From Setophaga petechia (taxonomy: Eukaryota > Chordata > Aves > Passeriformes > Parulidae), in contig JANCRA010000066.1 of assembly GCA_024362935.1 (NCBI GenBank), positions 62,001 to 126,000 on the forward strand: a stretch of 64,000 nt of DNA, in the 5' to 3' direction. Numbering within the stretch: position 1 is the first letter of the stretch; each line of letters starts with the position of its first letter. A model generated the notes under the pieces. The model was not told the DNA's origin. It ran no database searches and saw only the letters and a list, made by a program, of their open reading frames with translations. Below, in pieces: positions 47,623 through 59,190 of this stretch. The translations under genes were made by a program, and so were the position numbers.

Positions 47623-48499
47623 AAACCCAGAAGGATTTAGCTGAGGTTCTTGTCTGGTTCCCTTCGTTATTTCCCCCAGTTCTTTCTGCCGGTGCAGCCT
47701 GTCCCGTCCTCGTGGGTGCTCATTTCCCACAGCCAATTATTCTGAAATGTTGTCTGAAGCTTCCTGCCTGACCTCGTGTGGGATGCTCGAGTTCTGCACG
47801 GATTTCCTTCCCCCTAAGAACCCTGTGAGCATCCAAGCCCGTGGGATTCCCCTGCTGGGGGAGGAGGAGGAGGAGGAAGAGGAGGATGCTCTTCCTGGGC
47901 CCAGCATTCCCAGGGGTTTTCCCAGCATCTTACTCCACTCGCCACCATGAGCTTTATTTTCTCTCTGGCAAGAATTCCTGTTTGTTCCCAGCCCAAATCA
48001 AGAATTAATAAATGGGACCAAGCAGGAAAATGCCTTTGCTGCCTCTCACAAGTACCTGGGGTACCTGGCTGGGACCTGTGTCACCTGTGGGGAGTGAAGG
48101 GTGCCCCAGTGCCACACTGAGCACTAAAGGAATTTAAAATCTATTCATTATTGCATTTTTCCAAACAATTTCTTTGCTTATAACACCTGGTGGATCCAAG
48201 GATCAGCCCAGGTGGGTGAACAGGAGCAGCTCCTGCTCTGAGGTGGGCACACAATGGACACCTGGGGAGGACAAAGCAGGACTTCCCTTTCTTCTGCAGG
48301 GAAAGGTGAATTCAGGGAGCCAAGAGGGAGAAAGGGAGCCCTGTCCTGCTTGGGAAACTCCTCCAGGCCTTGCCAGAGACTTGTGGCCATGGAGCTCACC
48401 CTGTCTCAGCCATTTCTTGGCAAAATCAAGGCTGGCAGGAGTGGTGTTGCATTTTTAGACCTCCTGGCTGTCCCCAGAGCTGGTTAGACCATTCCCAGC
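47623..48499. other. Intron, nothing recognised
   Basis: A GAG run lies at 47861-47886. No gene was recognised. Confidence 0.4.
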
Positions 48500-49195
48500 T
48501 TTTCACAGAATTCCCAGAATTCCCAGAACCCCTGGGTTGGAAGAGACCTTCAAGACCATCGAGTCCAACCCAGCCCCAACAGCTCAACTCAGCCCTGGCA
48601 CCCAGTGCCACATCCAGGCTTTGTTAAACACCCCCAGGGATGGGGACTGCACCACCTCCCCGGGCAGAACATTCCAGAACTTTATCACCCTTTCTGTAAA
48701 AATCCTTTCCCTGCTTTCCACCCTGTGTTTCCCTTGGGGCAGCTCGAGGCTGTGTGCTCTGGTTGTGTCAGTGCCTGCAGACAGAGCCCAGCCCCAGCTG
48801 AGCACAGGCACCTTTCAGGAGCTGCAGAGAGTGATGGGGGCAGCCCTGAGGCTCCTTTTCTCCAGGCTGAGCACCCCCAGCTCCCTCAGGGGCTCCTCAC
48901 AGGGTTTGTGTTCCCAGCCCCTCTGGATGCACTCAAAAGTCCCAAAATCCTTCCCAAGCTGGGGGCCCAGAAGCACAGGCACCTTTCAGGAGCTGTGGAG
49001 GGTGATGAGGTGACCCCTGAGTGTCTGTTCATCCAGGCTGAGCACCCCCAGCTCCCTCAGGGGTTCCTCTCAGGGTTTGTGTTCCCAACCCCTCTCCAGC
49101 CTTGTTGTCCCCTCTGGATGGGCTCAAACATCTCAAAATCCTTCCCAAGCTGAGGGGCCAGAACTGGACACAGCACTCGAGGTTCAGCCTCTTTG
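48500..49195 (-). mobile_element. CR1 LINE, longer 3' part with internal duplication
   Basis: The complementary strand reads CR1 from the 3' signature (cccctgggttggaagagacc) leftward through ttctgcccggggaggtgg-type sequence to ggacacagcactcgaggttc. A 172-bp segment (gcacaggcacctttcagg start) is present twice, at about 48801 and 48973. Confidence 0.9.
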
Positions 49196-50056
49196 CTGAG
49201 CTTTTCTGTGATTTCATCTCATTTTGGGGTCAGAGTTTGCTCTGAAACCCTGAGTGCACCACTCAGGGTCATGTCCTGTAGTGAGGCTGAGGGTTTTGGG
49301 GTCTGGGAGGGGGAGAAGGGCAAGTTGGGGGAGAGTCTGGATGGAACCTCTGTGCTGACAGGATTTTTACATCATTTTAAAATACAAAATAGAAACCAAA
49401 TGAATTTATTTTCAATATAAATGAATTAGAAACCAAAAATGAACAGAGAACATTCAGGAATTGCCCGTGGGTGTTCCAGGTCTGCAGGGCTGTGGGCAGG
49501 GAGGAAATGTCGAGAGTTGGGAGCAAATGTGAGCAAATTCAGCTGTCCAAGAGCAGCTGGAGGAACAGACAGGAGCATTTCACACAGCCTCAGTCACACA
49601 GGTGAGGGGATCTGGGGGGAAAGGAGCAGGATTTGATCACACAGACAATTGTGGCAGCTGGACAGGGATGGAGAGAGGCAGAAATTGGTCAGAAGGGAAG
49701 AATTGTAATTATCCGACAGGTGAGGGACAGGCTGGAAGCTCTGAGCTCTTACAACAAAGAGAGGGGAGTGGAATGGAGAGAAAAATGAGAAAAATGGCTC
49801 AAAAATGAGAGAAAAATGGCTCAAGTTGCTGCCAGCAGAGAAGGGAAGAGAGGCTGAGGGTCAGAGCTGATCTTGGGATGGGGAAATGCCAAACTCCCAG
49901 GAATGGCTGGATGCAGGTACCAGCTTCAAACACTCCTGGTGTCTTTTTGTTTGCATTTCCACAGGGGCACCTGCCCTCAGTTCCCTGGGAAACAACATTT
50001 CCCTGCAGTTTTAGATGCTTTCCTTCATCAGGGGGTTGGAAATGAAAACGTATGAG
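49196..50056. other. Intron, nothing recognised
   Basis: No gene or known repeat was recognised. Confidence 0.4.
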
Positions 50057-51418
50057 TGTGGAACTCACATTCTCTGAAAAAATTCCTCTGCCCAGGATTT
50101 TTCTCCTTTTTCTCCTGGGAAACTGAGAAGCCTCAGAGAAAAAGGAAAACAATTCTTATTTCATGTGCTTCTCCTGTGTTGTGCTCATGTGGAATGTGTT
50201 TGGAGATTGTTTACCCACAGGTGATTGTTCCATTGGATTCTGCTGGGAGTTGTTTTCACTCTTTGTCCAATCAGGGCCAAGCTGTGTCAGGACTCTGGAA
50301 AGAGTCAGGAGTTTTCATTATTATCTTTTTAGCCTTCTGTAAATATCCTTTCTGTATTCTTTAGTATAATTTAGTATGGTATTCTTTAATATAATATAGT
50401 ATCATAAAATAATAAATCAGCCTTCTGATAACATGGAGACAGATTCAACATTCCCTTCCTGCCATGGAGGACCCTGAAAATACCACATGTGACACCTGTG
50501 TGACCCCTGTGAGTGACACACCTCTGTGTGACTGTCACTGTCACATTTTCTGAAAAATCCCTTTGCCCAGGTTTTTTCTCCTGGGAAACTGAGAAGCCTC
50601 AGAGAAAAGGAGAACAATTCTTATCTCATTTGCTTCTCCTGTGTTGTGCTCATGTGGAATGTGTTTGGAGATTGTTCACCCACAGGTGATTGTTCCATTG
50701 GATTCTGCTGGGAGTTGTTTTCACTCTTTGGCCAATCAGGGCCAAGCTGTGTCAGGGCTCTGGAGAGAGTCAGGAGTTTTCATTATTATCTTTTTAGCCT
50801 TCTGTAAGTGTCCTTTCTGTATTCTTTAGTATAATTTAGTATGGTATTCTTTAATATAATATAGTATCATAAAATAATAAATTAGCCTTCTGAGAACATG
50901 CAGACAGATTCACATTCCCTTCCTGCCATGGAGGACCCTGAAAATACCACATATGACACCTGTGTGACCCCTGTGGGTGATACACCTCTGTGTGACTGTC
51001 ACTGTCATATTTTCTGGAAAAATCCCGTTGCCCAGGATTTTTCTCCTTTTTCTCCTGGGAAACTGAGAAGCCTCAGAGAAAAGGAAAACAATTCTTATCT
51101 CATTTGCCTCTCCTGTGTTGTGCTCATGTGGAATGTGTTTGGAGATTGTTCACCCACAGGTGATTGTTCCATTGCATTCTGCTGGGAGTTGTTTTCACTC
51201 TTTGGCCAATCAGGACCAAGATGTGTGGGGACTCTGTAGAGAGTTACGAGTTTTCATTATTTATTATTCATCATTTTTTATTTCATTTCATCTTTTTAGC
51301 CTTCTCTAAGTATCCTTTCTGTATTCTTTAATATAGTTTAGTATAGCATTCTTTAATATAATAAAGTATCATAAAATAATAAATTAACCTTCTGAGAACA
51401 TGGAGTCAGATTCATTCC
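50057..51418 (+). mobile_element. Three tandem LTR-like units (about 465 bp each)
   Basis: Units start near 50057, 50539 and 51003 with (tgt)cacattttctgaaaaatc, and run through tcctgggaaactgagaagcc, ccacaggtgattgttccatt and ataaaataataaat. Each of the first two ends about ataccaca (50951 in unit 2), followed by a 52-bp TGTGAC-rich spacer. The third stops at ggagtcagattcatt. They are related to the solo LTR at 38344. AATAAA near the right end indicates + orientation. Confidence 0.85.
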
Positions 51419-52742
51419 TCTCTGCAAATACAATAAAGGAGAATTTCTGTGAAGTCCTGCAGGGAATTCATGATCACCTGGGCTGTCCCTCCTCATCCAG
51501 GATTGCCAGGAGTGACACAAGGCCTGACTCAGGGCCAGGGGGTGACAGGGGCCAAATGTCTGCAATAATGAGCTGTGCCTGTGATGAGAGCATTCATGGG
51601 CTGCTGGCACAGCTCCAGCCTCGGGGCTTTGCACTTCATCCCTGCACTGACATCAACTCCCTGCAAAATCAGAGCAGGCAAAGGTTTTTTATCAGATTTT
51701 TATCAGATTGCCTGAGGATCAGGCAGTTCTTCACATCTGCACAGCCAGGCAGTCTCTCTGGGCAGGGAGGGTTTTGGATTAATCCTTTTTCTGACCCAGG
51801 GATGGGGCAACCAATAGGTGTTTTAAAAATTTCGATTTTTTAAAACTTTAAGAATTTTCTACAAATCCATTTCCCACAGGAGGGGATTTCTGGGAGCCTT
51901 TAGTGGATTCCAAACCCTGTGCAATCAATGAGGAACCTGATGTGCAAAGAAACAGAGCCAGGGCCCAGTGCCTGCAACCCCATCCCTGCTGCCTTGGGAA
52001 TGGGGCAGGAAGGCAACTCTGAGAATGTCCCAGAATGGCTTCTGGGACTGCCTTTCTGTCAAATTTAATAGGAAAAGCATTATTGTGGGGAGACAACTCT
52101 CTGTGCAAGGCTGATGTTGTTCTGATTCCTGTTTGGTGTCTTCTTAGTTTTGGGTTTGGGGGGTTTTGTGTCTGTGATTTCTTTTTGGGGTTTTTGCCTT
52201 TTTTTTTGTTTTTGTTTTTATGGCGTTTTTTTGTTTGGGTTTTTGTTTGTTTGTTTGTTTTTGTTTTTTGCTTGCTTTTATTTTCTTATTTTTTTCCTTT
52301 TAATATTCCCACTGTAGTTGGTTTTCAGTTCTCTTTAACATTGACTAGCAGAGAGTCCTGGGGATGGCAGATGGGATGTGGAATTCTTGGGAATGATGGA
52401 AATGATAAAGGTCTGAGAGTTAAATGTGGCTAAATCATGTCTTTCAAAAATTAATTTGTTTGTGAATTTCCAATAAAATCCATCCATTGACCAGGGATCC
52501 ACCTGGAGAGGGACCCCTGGAGTGGGAATAAAGCCATCCCACATCCCAGTTGGAGATTTCACTTCTGGAGAAGTTTTCCTGTTCTGCAGAGTTTGACAGG
52601 GAGAACACAACTCACCCTGCTGTGGGAGCTGGGACAAACCCAGCAGTGGCACTGGGAGCACTGGGACAGGAGGATTTTCCAGTTACTCCCAGTTTTTAGC
52701 TGGAAGGAGAGGAGCTGTGAGCTCTGTCCTGGTGCAACTGGA
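51419..52742. other. Intron, nothing recognised
   Basis: Contains T-rich sequence at 52130-52310. No gene was recognised. Confidence 0.4.
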
Positions 52743-52887
52743 GGAAAGGAAAGGAAAGGAAAGGAAAGGAAAGGAAAGGAAAGGAAAGGAAAGGAAAGGA
52801 AAGGAAAGGAAAGGAAAGGAAAGGAAAGGAAAGGAAAGGAAAGGAAAGGAAAGGAAAGGAAAGGAAAGGAAAGGAAAGGAAAGGAAA
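52743..52887. repeat. (GGAAA)29 pentanucleotide tract
   Basis: Pure GGAAA units that join directly to the 13-bp array. Confidence 0.97.
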
Positions 52888-53374
52888 GGGGAAAAGGAAA
52901 GGGGAAAAGGAAAGGGGAAAAGGAAAGGGGAAAAGGAAAGGGGAAAAGGAAAGGGGAAAAGGAAAGGGGAAAAGGAAAGGGGAAAAGGAAAGGGGAAAAG
53001 GAAAGGGGAAAAGGAAAGGGGAAAAGGAAAGGGGAAAAGGAAAGGGGAAAAGGAAAGGGGAAAAGGAAAGGGGAAAAGGAAAGGGGAAAAGGAAAGGGGA
53101 AAAGGAAAGGGGAAAAGGAAAGGGGAAAAGGAAAGGGGAAAAGGAAAGGGGAAAAGGAAAGGGGAAAAGGAAAGGGGAAAAGGAAAGGGGAAAAGGAAAG
53201 GGGAAAAGGAAAGGGGAAAAGGAAAGGGGAAAAGGAAAGGGGAAAAGGAAAGGGGAAAAGGAAAGGGGAAAAGGAAAGGGGAAAAGGAAAGGGGAAAAGG
53301 AAAGGGGAAAAGGAAAGGGGAAAAGGAAAGGGGAAAAGGAAAGGGGAAAAGGAAAGGGGAAAAGGAAAGGGGAA
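52888..53374. repeat. 13-bp purine minisatellite (GGGGAAAAGGAAA)
   Basis: About 37 virtually identical copies. The 13-mer equals GGGGAAAA plus the neighbouring GGAAA pentamer. Over 300-codon ORFs on both strands (Lys/Gly or Ser/Phe/Pro rich) are artefacts of the unit. Confidence 0.97.
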
Positions 53375-54005
53375 CAGGAGAAGGATCACTGCTCCTCCTG
53401 GGACTCTGCCAGCCCTGGAGAGGTTCCAGAGGCTCTGGGATGTGCCAGGAGCACATGGAGTGAACACCAACAGGGACAGAGGGAGCTGGGCAGGGGCTGC
53501 TGCTGCTCAGGAATCCAGGGAATAGCTGGAGGCAAGGATCCAACTTGGAGGCAGGACTGCAAATAATTATTTTTAAATATCCCAAGTCATTTTTCACCAT
53601 TTAAAAATTATTCACGGGGGTTTTTCTGTTTGCTTGGTTTTTTGTTTGGTTTTGGGATTTTTTGGGAGGGGGTTGGGGTTTTTTGTTGTTGTTTGGATTT
53701 TTCTGTGTTTGCATTGAAAATGTGAATCCAGCCCAGCTGGAACTGAGGGTTTCTTGCTCTGTAAAGCCTCCAACAAAAAGAAAATGTGACCATAAGATAA
53801 TAAGCTGCTCTTGCTGCTGTTGAGATAGGACTGAAGAATTCCAAGGTTTTGAAGCAGGAAAAGGGGCAGATTAGGAGCAGGGTCTTGGCAAACTCGCCTG
53901 GGGATGCTCACCTGGTGTCTGGATTTTCAGAAATTCAGGTGTTTCTGAATGCTTGGGTGCCCTTCTCTCTGTTCTTAACTTGGTATATTTGATTTAAGGG
54001 AATAA
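53375..54005. other. Intron, nothing recognised
   Basis: T/G-rich at 53610-53710. No gene was recognised. Confidence 0.4.
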
Positions 54006-54009
54006 TCAG

Positions 54010-54400
54010 ATGGATGTAGCCAAATTTTATACATTTTCCTGGGTTTTGGGTGCTCTGGCTCCAAATTTTATACTTTTTCTGGGTTTGGCTGCTCTTGCTC
54101 CAAATTTTATACATTTTTCTCGGTTTGGGTGCTCTAGCTCCAAATTTTATAAAAATTGTATAAAATTTTCTGGGTTTAGGTGCTCTGACTCCAAATTTTA
54201 TACATTTCTCTGGGTTTTGGGTGCTCTGACTCCAAATTTTATACATTTCTCTGGGTTTTGGATGCTCTGACTCCAAATTTTATATATTTTTCTGGGTTGT
54301 GGATGCTCTGGCTCCAAATTTTATACATTTTCCTGGGGTTTAGGTGCTCTGGCTCCAAATTTTATACATTTTCCTGGCTTTTGGGTGCTCTGCCTCCTCA
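54010..54400. repeat. About 46-bp minisatellite (GCTCTGACTCCAAATTTTAT)
   Basis: Eight copies of ggtgctctgactccaaattttatacatttttctgg type units, with one longer unit at 54130-54180. Confidence 0.93.
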
Positions 54401-55164
54401 CAGACCCCAGACCAACCTGGTTTTTTGTGGCTGCCCTTGTGGGAGCAGCACAGTAGCGACACTTCCCGAGCTCAAATTCTTCTCCCATATGTTTCAGATC
54501 AGCACTTAAATCAGTGCTTTTCAGCATCTGTGGGTGTCTTGACATTCTTATTTAAACAAACCATTTGATGGCAGAATTATGGTGGTTTGAAGGCTGCAAG
54601 ACCCTGAGCACTCCCGGGGTTCTCCTGAGCATTTCAGTCCCCTCACAAAACTCCAAAACTGTTCCAAGTGTGGGGTTCTCTGCAGAGTCCTGGCCTGGGC
54701 TGATAAAACAGGAAATTTTTTAAAATAAGAACTCAGAAAGGACTAAACCCACAGCCCTGTGCTTGGCAGGAGAGCTGGGATTGGGGTTGGAGCTCCCAGG
54801 TGGGGAAAAGTGCAGAAATCCAGCAGATAAAGCAGCCTTGGAGGCTGAGCAGGGTTTTTTCCTTCCCAGGAATTCACTAAGGCCAAGAATTGTGGATTTT
54901 GCTGTGCACAGTGTACAGGGGATGTACCTTGTGCACATCAAAATTGTTTTTTCCTTGGTTCTGTTGGTTTTTTGTGGATATTTTCCTTTCTCCCCTCAAT
55001 ATTGAGAATTACAGTGAGGTGTGTGTGTGAGAGCAGAGGGTCACAAATAAAGGAGAATAATCAACCCAGGCTGGGAGATTTGGAGCTGCCCGTGCCAGTC
55101 TGGCTGCAAGGTATTCCTAATTACAATAATTTATTAGGAATTCAGCTCCTTCAGCTAAATTTGG
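54401..55164. other. Intron, nothing recognised
   Basis: No gene or known repeat was recognised. Confidence 0.4.
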
Positions 55165-55830
55165 TGAGCTGGGCTTTCCCAGGATAGAATTCCTGATCTC
55201 TGGGAGGTTCTGGGAGTGTTGGAACTGCAGCTGCACTTTCCCAGCAGAGAATTCCTGATCTCTGGGAGGTTCTGTGGGTGCTGGATCTGCAGCTGGGCTC
55301 TCCTAGGACAGAATTCCCAAGCTCTGGGAGTTTCTGTGGATGTTGGATGTTGGATCTGCAGCTGGGCTTCTCCAGCAGAGAATTCCCAAGCTCTGGGAGG
55401 TTCTGTGAGTGCTGGATCTACAGCTGGGCTTCTCCAGCAGAGAATTCCCAAGCTCTGGGAGGTTCTGTGAGTGTTGGATCTGTAGCTGGGCTCTTCTAGG
55501 ACAGAATTCCTGATTTCTGGGAGGTTCTGTGGGTGTTGGATCTGTAGCTGTGTTCTCCTAGGATAGAATTCCCAAGCTCTGAAAGGTTCTGTGGGTGCTG
55601 GATCTGTAGCTGGGCTTTCCCAGCAGAGAATTCCTGATCTCTGGAAGGTTCTGTGGGTGCTGGATCTGCAGCTGGGCTTTCCCAGCAGAGAATTCCTGAT
55701 TTCTTGGAGGTTCTGTGGGTACTGGATCTGCAGCTGGGCTTTCCCAGCAGAGAATTCCTGATTTCTTGGAGGTTCTGTGGGTGCTGGATCTGCAGCTGGG
55801 CCTTCCCAGCAGAGAATTCCCAGCCCTGGT
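55165..55830. repeat. 58-77-bp minisatellite (CCAGCAGAGAATTCCTGATC)
   Basis: About ten units of ccagcagagaattcctgatc, tctgggaggttctgtgggtg and ctggatctgcagctgggctt. ORFs on both strands are repeat artefacts. Confidence 0.95.
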
Positions 55831-56084
55831 GCTGTTGGCAGCCCAAATCTCCAGGGTATCCCACCATGAAGCACCCTTGGCTGTGTCTGCTGAACCTGGG
55901 GAGTTTTTACTCCTTTCAATGAAGAGCACGGGCCTAAACCAGCTCCTGACTCTGCCCCACCTCCCCCAGGAGCCCCTGGTGTCCCAGTCCCGCCCTGCCA
56001 GGAGTGCTGGAGCACACAGGACGTGGCAGCAGGAACAGCAGCCGCTGCTTTTTGTGTATTTTTGTCTGCAGGGCCTTCCTGCCT

Positions 56085-57228
56085 TCCCTGAGGGAGGGTG
56101 ACTCGTGTCACCAGGGCCACCAGGGCCACCAGGGCCTCCAGCAGCTGAGGTCACCCCTGGGGCAGGGCTCTGAGAGCTGGGCCTGGGATCAGAGGGCTCC
56201 AGGGAATTCCCAGCTGGGTTGGTGACCCTGGAATTGCTGTTTGGTCTGGATCAAAGCCACCGGTCCCAAAGGGGACACTGAGGGGCCACCTGTGTGTCCC
56301 CCCCGGCCTTGAGAGAAGTGCTGCAGTTTTAGGGCAGCCAAGGATGATGGGTTTGTACCTTTCTGGAGGTAAAAATGGATCTGAATTGACCGTGGGATCC
56401 TGGCATGTCTGAGACTCCCCTGCATGCACGAAATACAGAGAGGAAGAGTTTGGGGCAGGGAGCTGGGAGATGTCCCAGGTTCTTTCTCTTTAAGGGGAAT
56501 ATCCTGGAGTGTTAGTGCAGGAAGGGTTTCCTGAAACCCAGGGCAATGGCCTTTGCACCCCTGATTGTAGAAATGTCAGGTTGGAAAATCCCTCTGAGCT
56601 CGTTGAGTCCACCTGGCACTGCCAAGGCCACCACTGGTGGCTTTTAGGGGACTCCAGCAGTGCCCTGCCTTCCCTGAGGGTGACTCGTGTCACCAGGGCC
56701 TCCAGGGCCTCCAGCAGCTGAGGTCACCCCTGGGGCAGGGCTCTGAGAGCTGGGCCTGGGCTCCAGGGAATTCCCAGCTGGGTTGGTGACCCTGGAATTG
56801 CTGTTTGGTCTGGATCAAAGCCACCTGTCCAAAATGGGGACACTGAGGGACCACCTGTGTCCCCCTCTGCCTTGAGAGAAGTGCTGCAGTTTTAGGATGA
56901 TGGGTTTGTAACTTTCTGGAGGTAAAAATGGATCTGTTTTAATCCCAGCAGAATTGACCATGGGATCCTGGCACGTCTGAGACTCCCCTGCACGCACAAA
57001 ATACAGAGAGGAAGAGTTTGGGGCAGGGAGCTGGGAGATGTTCCATGTTCTTTGTTTTTAAGGGGAATATCCTGAAGTGCAGGAAGGGGTTTCCTGAAAC
57101 CCAGGGGAATGGCCTTTGCACCCCTGATTGCAGAATCACAGAAATGTCAGGTTGGAAAATCCCTCTAAGCTCATTGAGTCCACCTGGAACTACCAAGGCC
57201 ACCACTGGTGGCTTTTAGGGGACAGGGG
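56085..57228. repeat. Tandem duplication, two copies of about 560-580 bp
   Basis: Unit 1 covers about 56085-56666 and unit 2 about 56667-57228. Both run from cttccctgagggtgactcgt to aaggccaccactggtggctt. Each ends in a CR1 3' fragment. Confidence 0.93.
56572..56655 (-). mobile_element. CR1 3' fragment truncated at the duplication junction
   Basis: gaaatgtcaggttggaaaat and the following 60 bp match the CR1 at 57131, which continues further. Confidence 0.8.
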
Positions 57229-57410
57229 ACTCCAGCACTGCCTGGGCAGCTGTTCCCACTCTTTCCATGAAGAATTTATTCCCACTATCCCACCTGAACC
57301 TTCCCTGGCACAACTTGAGGCTGTTCCCTCTCTTCCTGCTAGTCTGGGTTTACTCTGCAAGCCAAACTTGCCCAAACCCAGGTCCAGGTTGAAGGGGGAC
57401 ACCAGGACCA
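57131..57410 (-). mobile_element. CR1 LINE 3' part
   Basis: Starts with cagaatcacagaaatgtcag and continues with ccctggcacaacttgaggct, a conserved CR1 stretch, on the complementary strand. Confidence 0.88.
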
Positions 57411-57944
57411 GGACCCCATTATTGGGGTCGGGACCCCATTACTGGACCAGGATCTCCCCATTCCTGGGGGTTATTGTGGCTGCCAGCCCCGTTGTGGCCC
57501 AGGAAGGGAAACTGAGGCAGCAGGGATGCAATCTGCTGGAATTCAGCTGCAATTCCATGGAATTGCAGGGACAAACTGCAGGGACAGCAGAGACCCAGAG
57601 GTTCCCAGGGACAGCCCCTCAGTGCCACCAGCAGCTTCTGGGGGACTTTCAGATTTATTTTTCCTTCTCTTTGTGCGCTGTCCCCTCCTCCAAAGCCTCC
57701 TGCACAAACTCAGGCGCTCTCTGCCCTCTCTGTGCTGCCTCTGCGAGGTTTCCATGGGAAACTTTCCAAGCAGGGAAATTTCAGCCCACAGGGGAGGCGG
57801 CCAGAGCGGGGCCTTTCCATCTGCCCTGGGAGCTGCTCTCCTCCTCTTCCTCCCCTTCCTCCTCCTCCCAGCAGCTCTGCATTCCTGGGAGAGAATTCCC
57901 TGCTGCTGGTGTGTTTGCATCCCTGCTGTGTGGAGTTTTTGGCT
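57411..57944. other. Intron, nothing recognised
   Basis: No gene was recognised. The leading accaggaccaggaccccatt segment is weakly repetitive. Confidence 0.35.
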
Positions 57945-58285
57945 TTTAATTTAATTTTTTAAATCTAACAATAAAACTTAATAATTAATAATTAAATAAA
58001 TAATGAAATAATTAATATATTCTTAAATTAATATTTATTTTAAAATCAATTATTATTTTAAACTTTTTATTTATTTTTATATTATTTTATTTTATTTTAC
58101 TTCAATTTTTAAAATTATAATTTATTCTATTTTATTATAATTATAATATTTTTGTTCAGGTTGGGATTACATGTGTGTGATGGTATGTTTATTTTTCATA
58201 TCATATCTAATATACAATAATATCAACATTATTAATGTCATACTAATAATAATATTAATTTTATTAATATTATTATATACATGGA
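57945..58285. repeat. AT-rich block
   Basis: Low-complexity A/T sequence (aataattaataattaaataa type). Confidence 0.85.
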
Positions 58286-58515
58286 ACCTTCTGCACAGCA
58301 ATCAGTTAATGGACCAGCTAAAACTCTGCCCTAAGACAGAATTGGTCTTGGTTTTATTAGGCTTGGCTGCAGGGAAATGCCTGGGAAAATGGCATTGTGG
58401 GTTTTCCAGGATTTTCCTCCCTAATTGTGGTATCGAGTGTTCCTCAGCTCCCAGGGAAAAGCTGAGGGGGTTGAAGTGCAGGTCCTTGCCAGAGCTTTGG
58501 CTCTGCTCAGCTCCT

Positions 58516-58606
58516 CACACATCATCATCATCATCATCATCATCATCACCATCACCATCACCATCACCATCACCATCATCATCATCACCATCACCATCAT
58601 CATCAT
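58516..58606. repeat. (ATC/ACC)n trinucleotide tract
   Basis: A run of ATC interspersed with ordered ACC substitutions, giving blocks of ATCACC. Confidence 0.95.
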
Positions 58607-58689
58607 ACCAGGAATGCAGCTCCAGCCCTGTGGCTTTTCCTGCAGGGCTGGAGCTGCCCCAATCCCTGGTGGGTGATGAGCAGGGAACA

Positions 58690-58800
58690 GCTGGATCCAA
58701 CAGGACCCAACAGGATCCAGATCCAACAGGATCCAGCTGGATCCAACATGATCCAACAGGATCCAACGGGATCCAGCAGGATCCTAGAGGATCCAGCTCC
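58690..58800. repeat. About 10-bp repeat (GGATCCAACA)
   Basis: About ten degenerate copies of ggatccaaca/ggatccagca. Confidence 0.9.
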
Positions 58801-58839
58801 CCCTGCCTGGGCTGCCCTGGCTTCTGCAGCAGCAGGAGA

Positions 58840-59190
58840 TCAAGAGAAACTGGGGGAAATTGAGGGAAATTAAGGGAGATCAATGGAAATTGAGGGAAAT
58901 AATGGGAATTGAGGGAAATCGAGAGAAATTGAGGGAAATCAAGAGAAATTGAGGGAAATCAAGAGCAATTGAGGGAAATTGAGGGAAACTGAGACAAATA
59001 AAGAGAAATTGAGGGAAATAGAGAGAAATTGAGGGAAATCAAGGGAAATCGAGTCAAATCAAGAGAAATTGAGGGAAATCAAGGGAAATTGAGGGAAATT
59101 GGGACAAATAAAGAGAAATTGAGGGAAATCATGGGAAATCAATGGAATTCAAGGGAGATCAAATGAAATTGAGGGAAATCAAGGAAATCC
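58840..59190. repeat. 10-bp repeat (AAATTGAGGG)
   Basis: About 33 degenerate copies of aaattgaggg and aaatcaagag, often alternating as 20-bp pairs. Purine rich. Confidence 0.93.

Noticed and set aside
52559..53600. Over 300-codon Ser/Phe/Pro and Lys/Gly ORFs on both strands
   Set aside because: Translations of the GGAAA and 13-bp purine arrays. Periodicity equals the DNA unit, so they are not genes.
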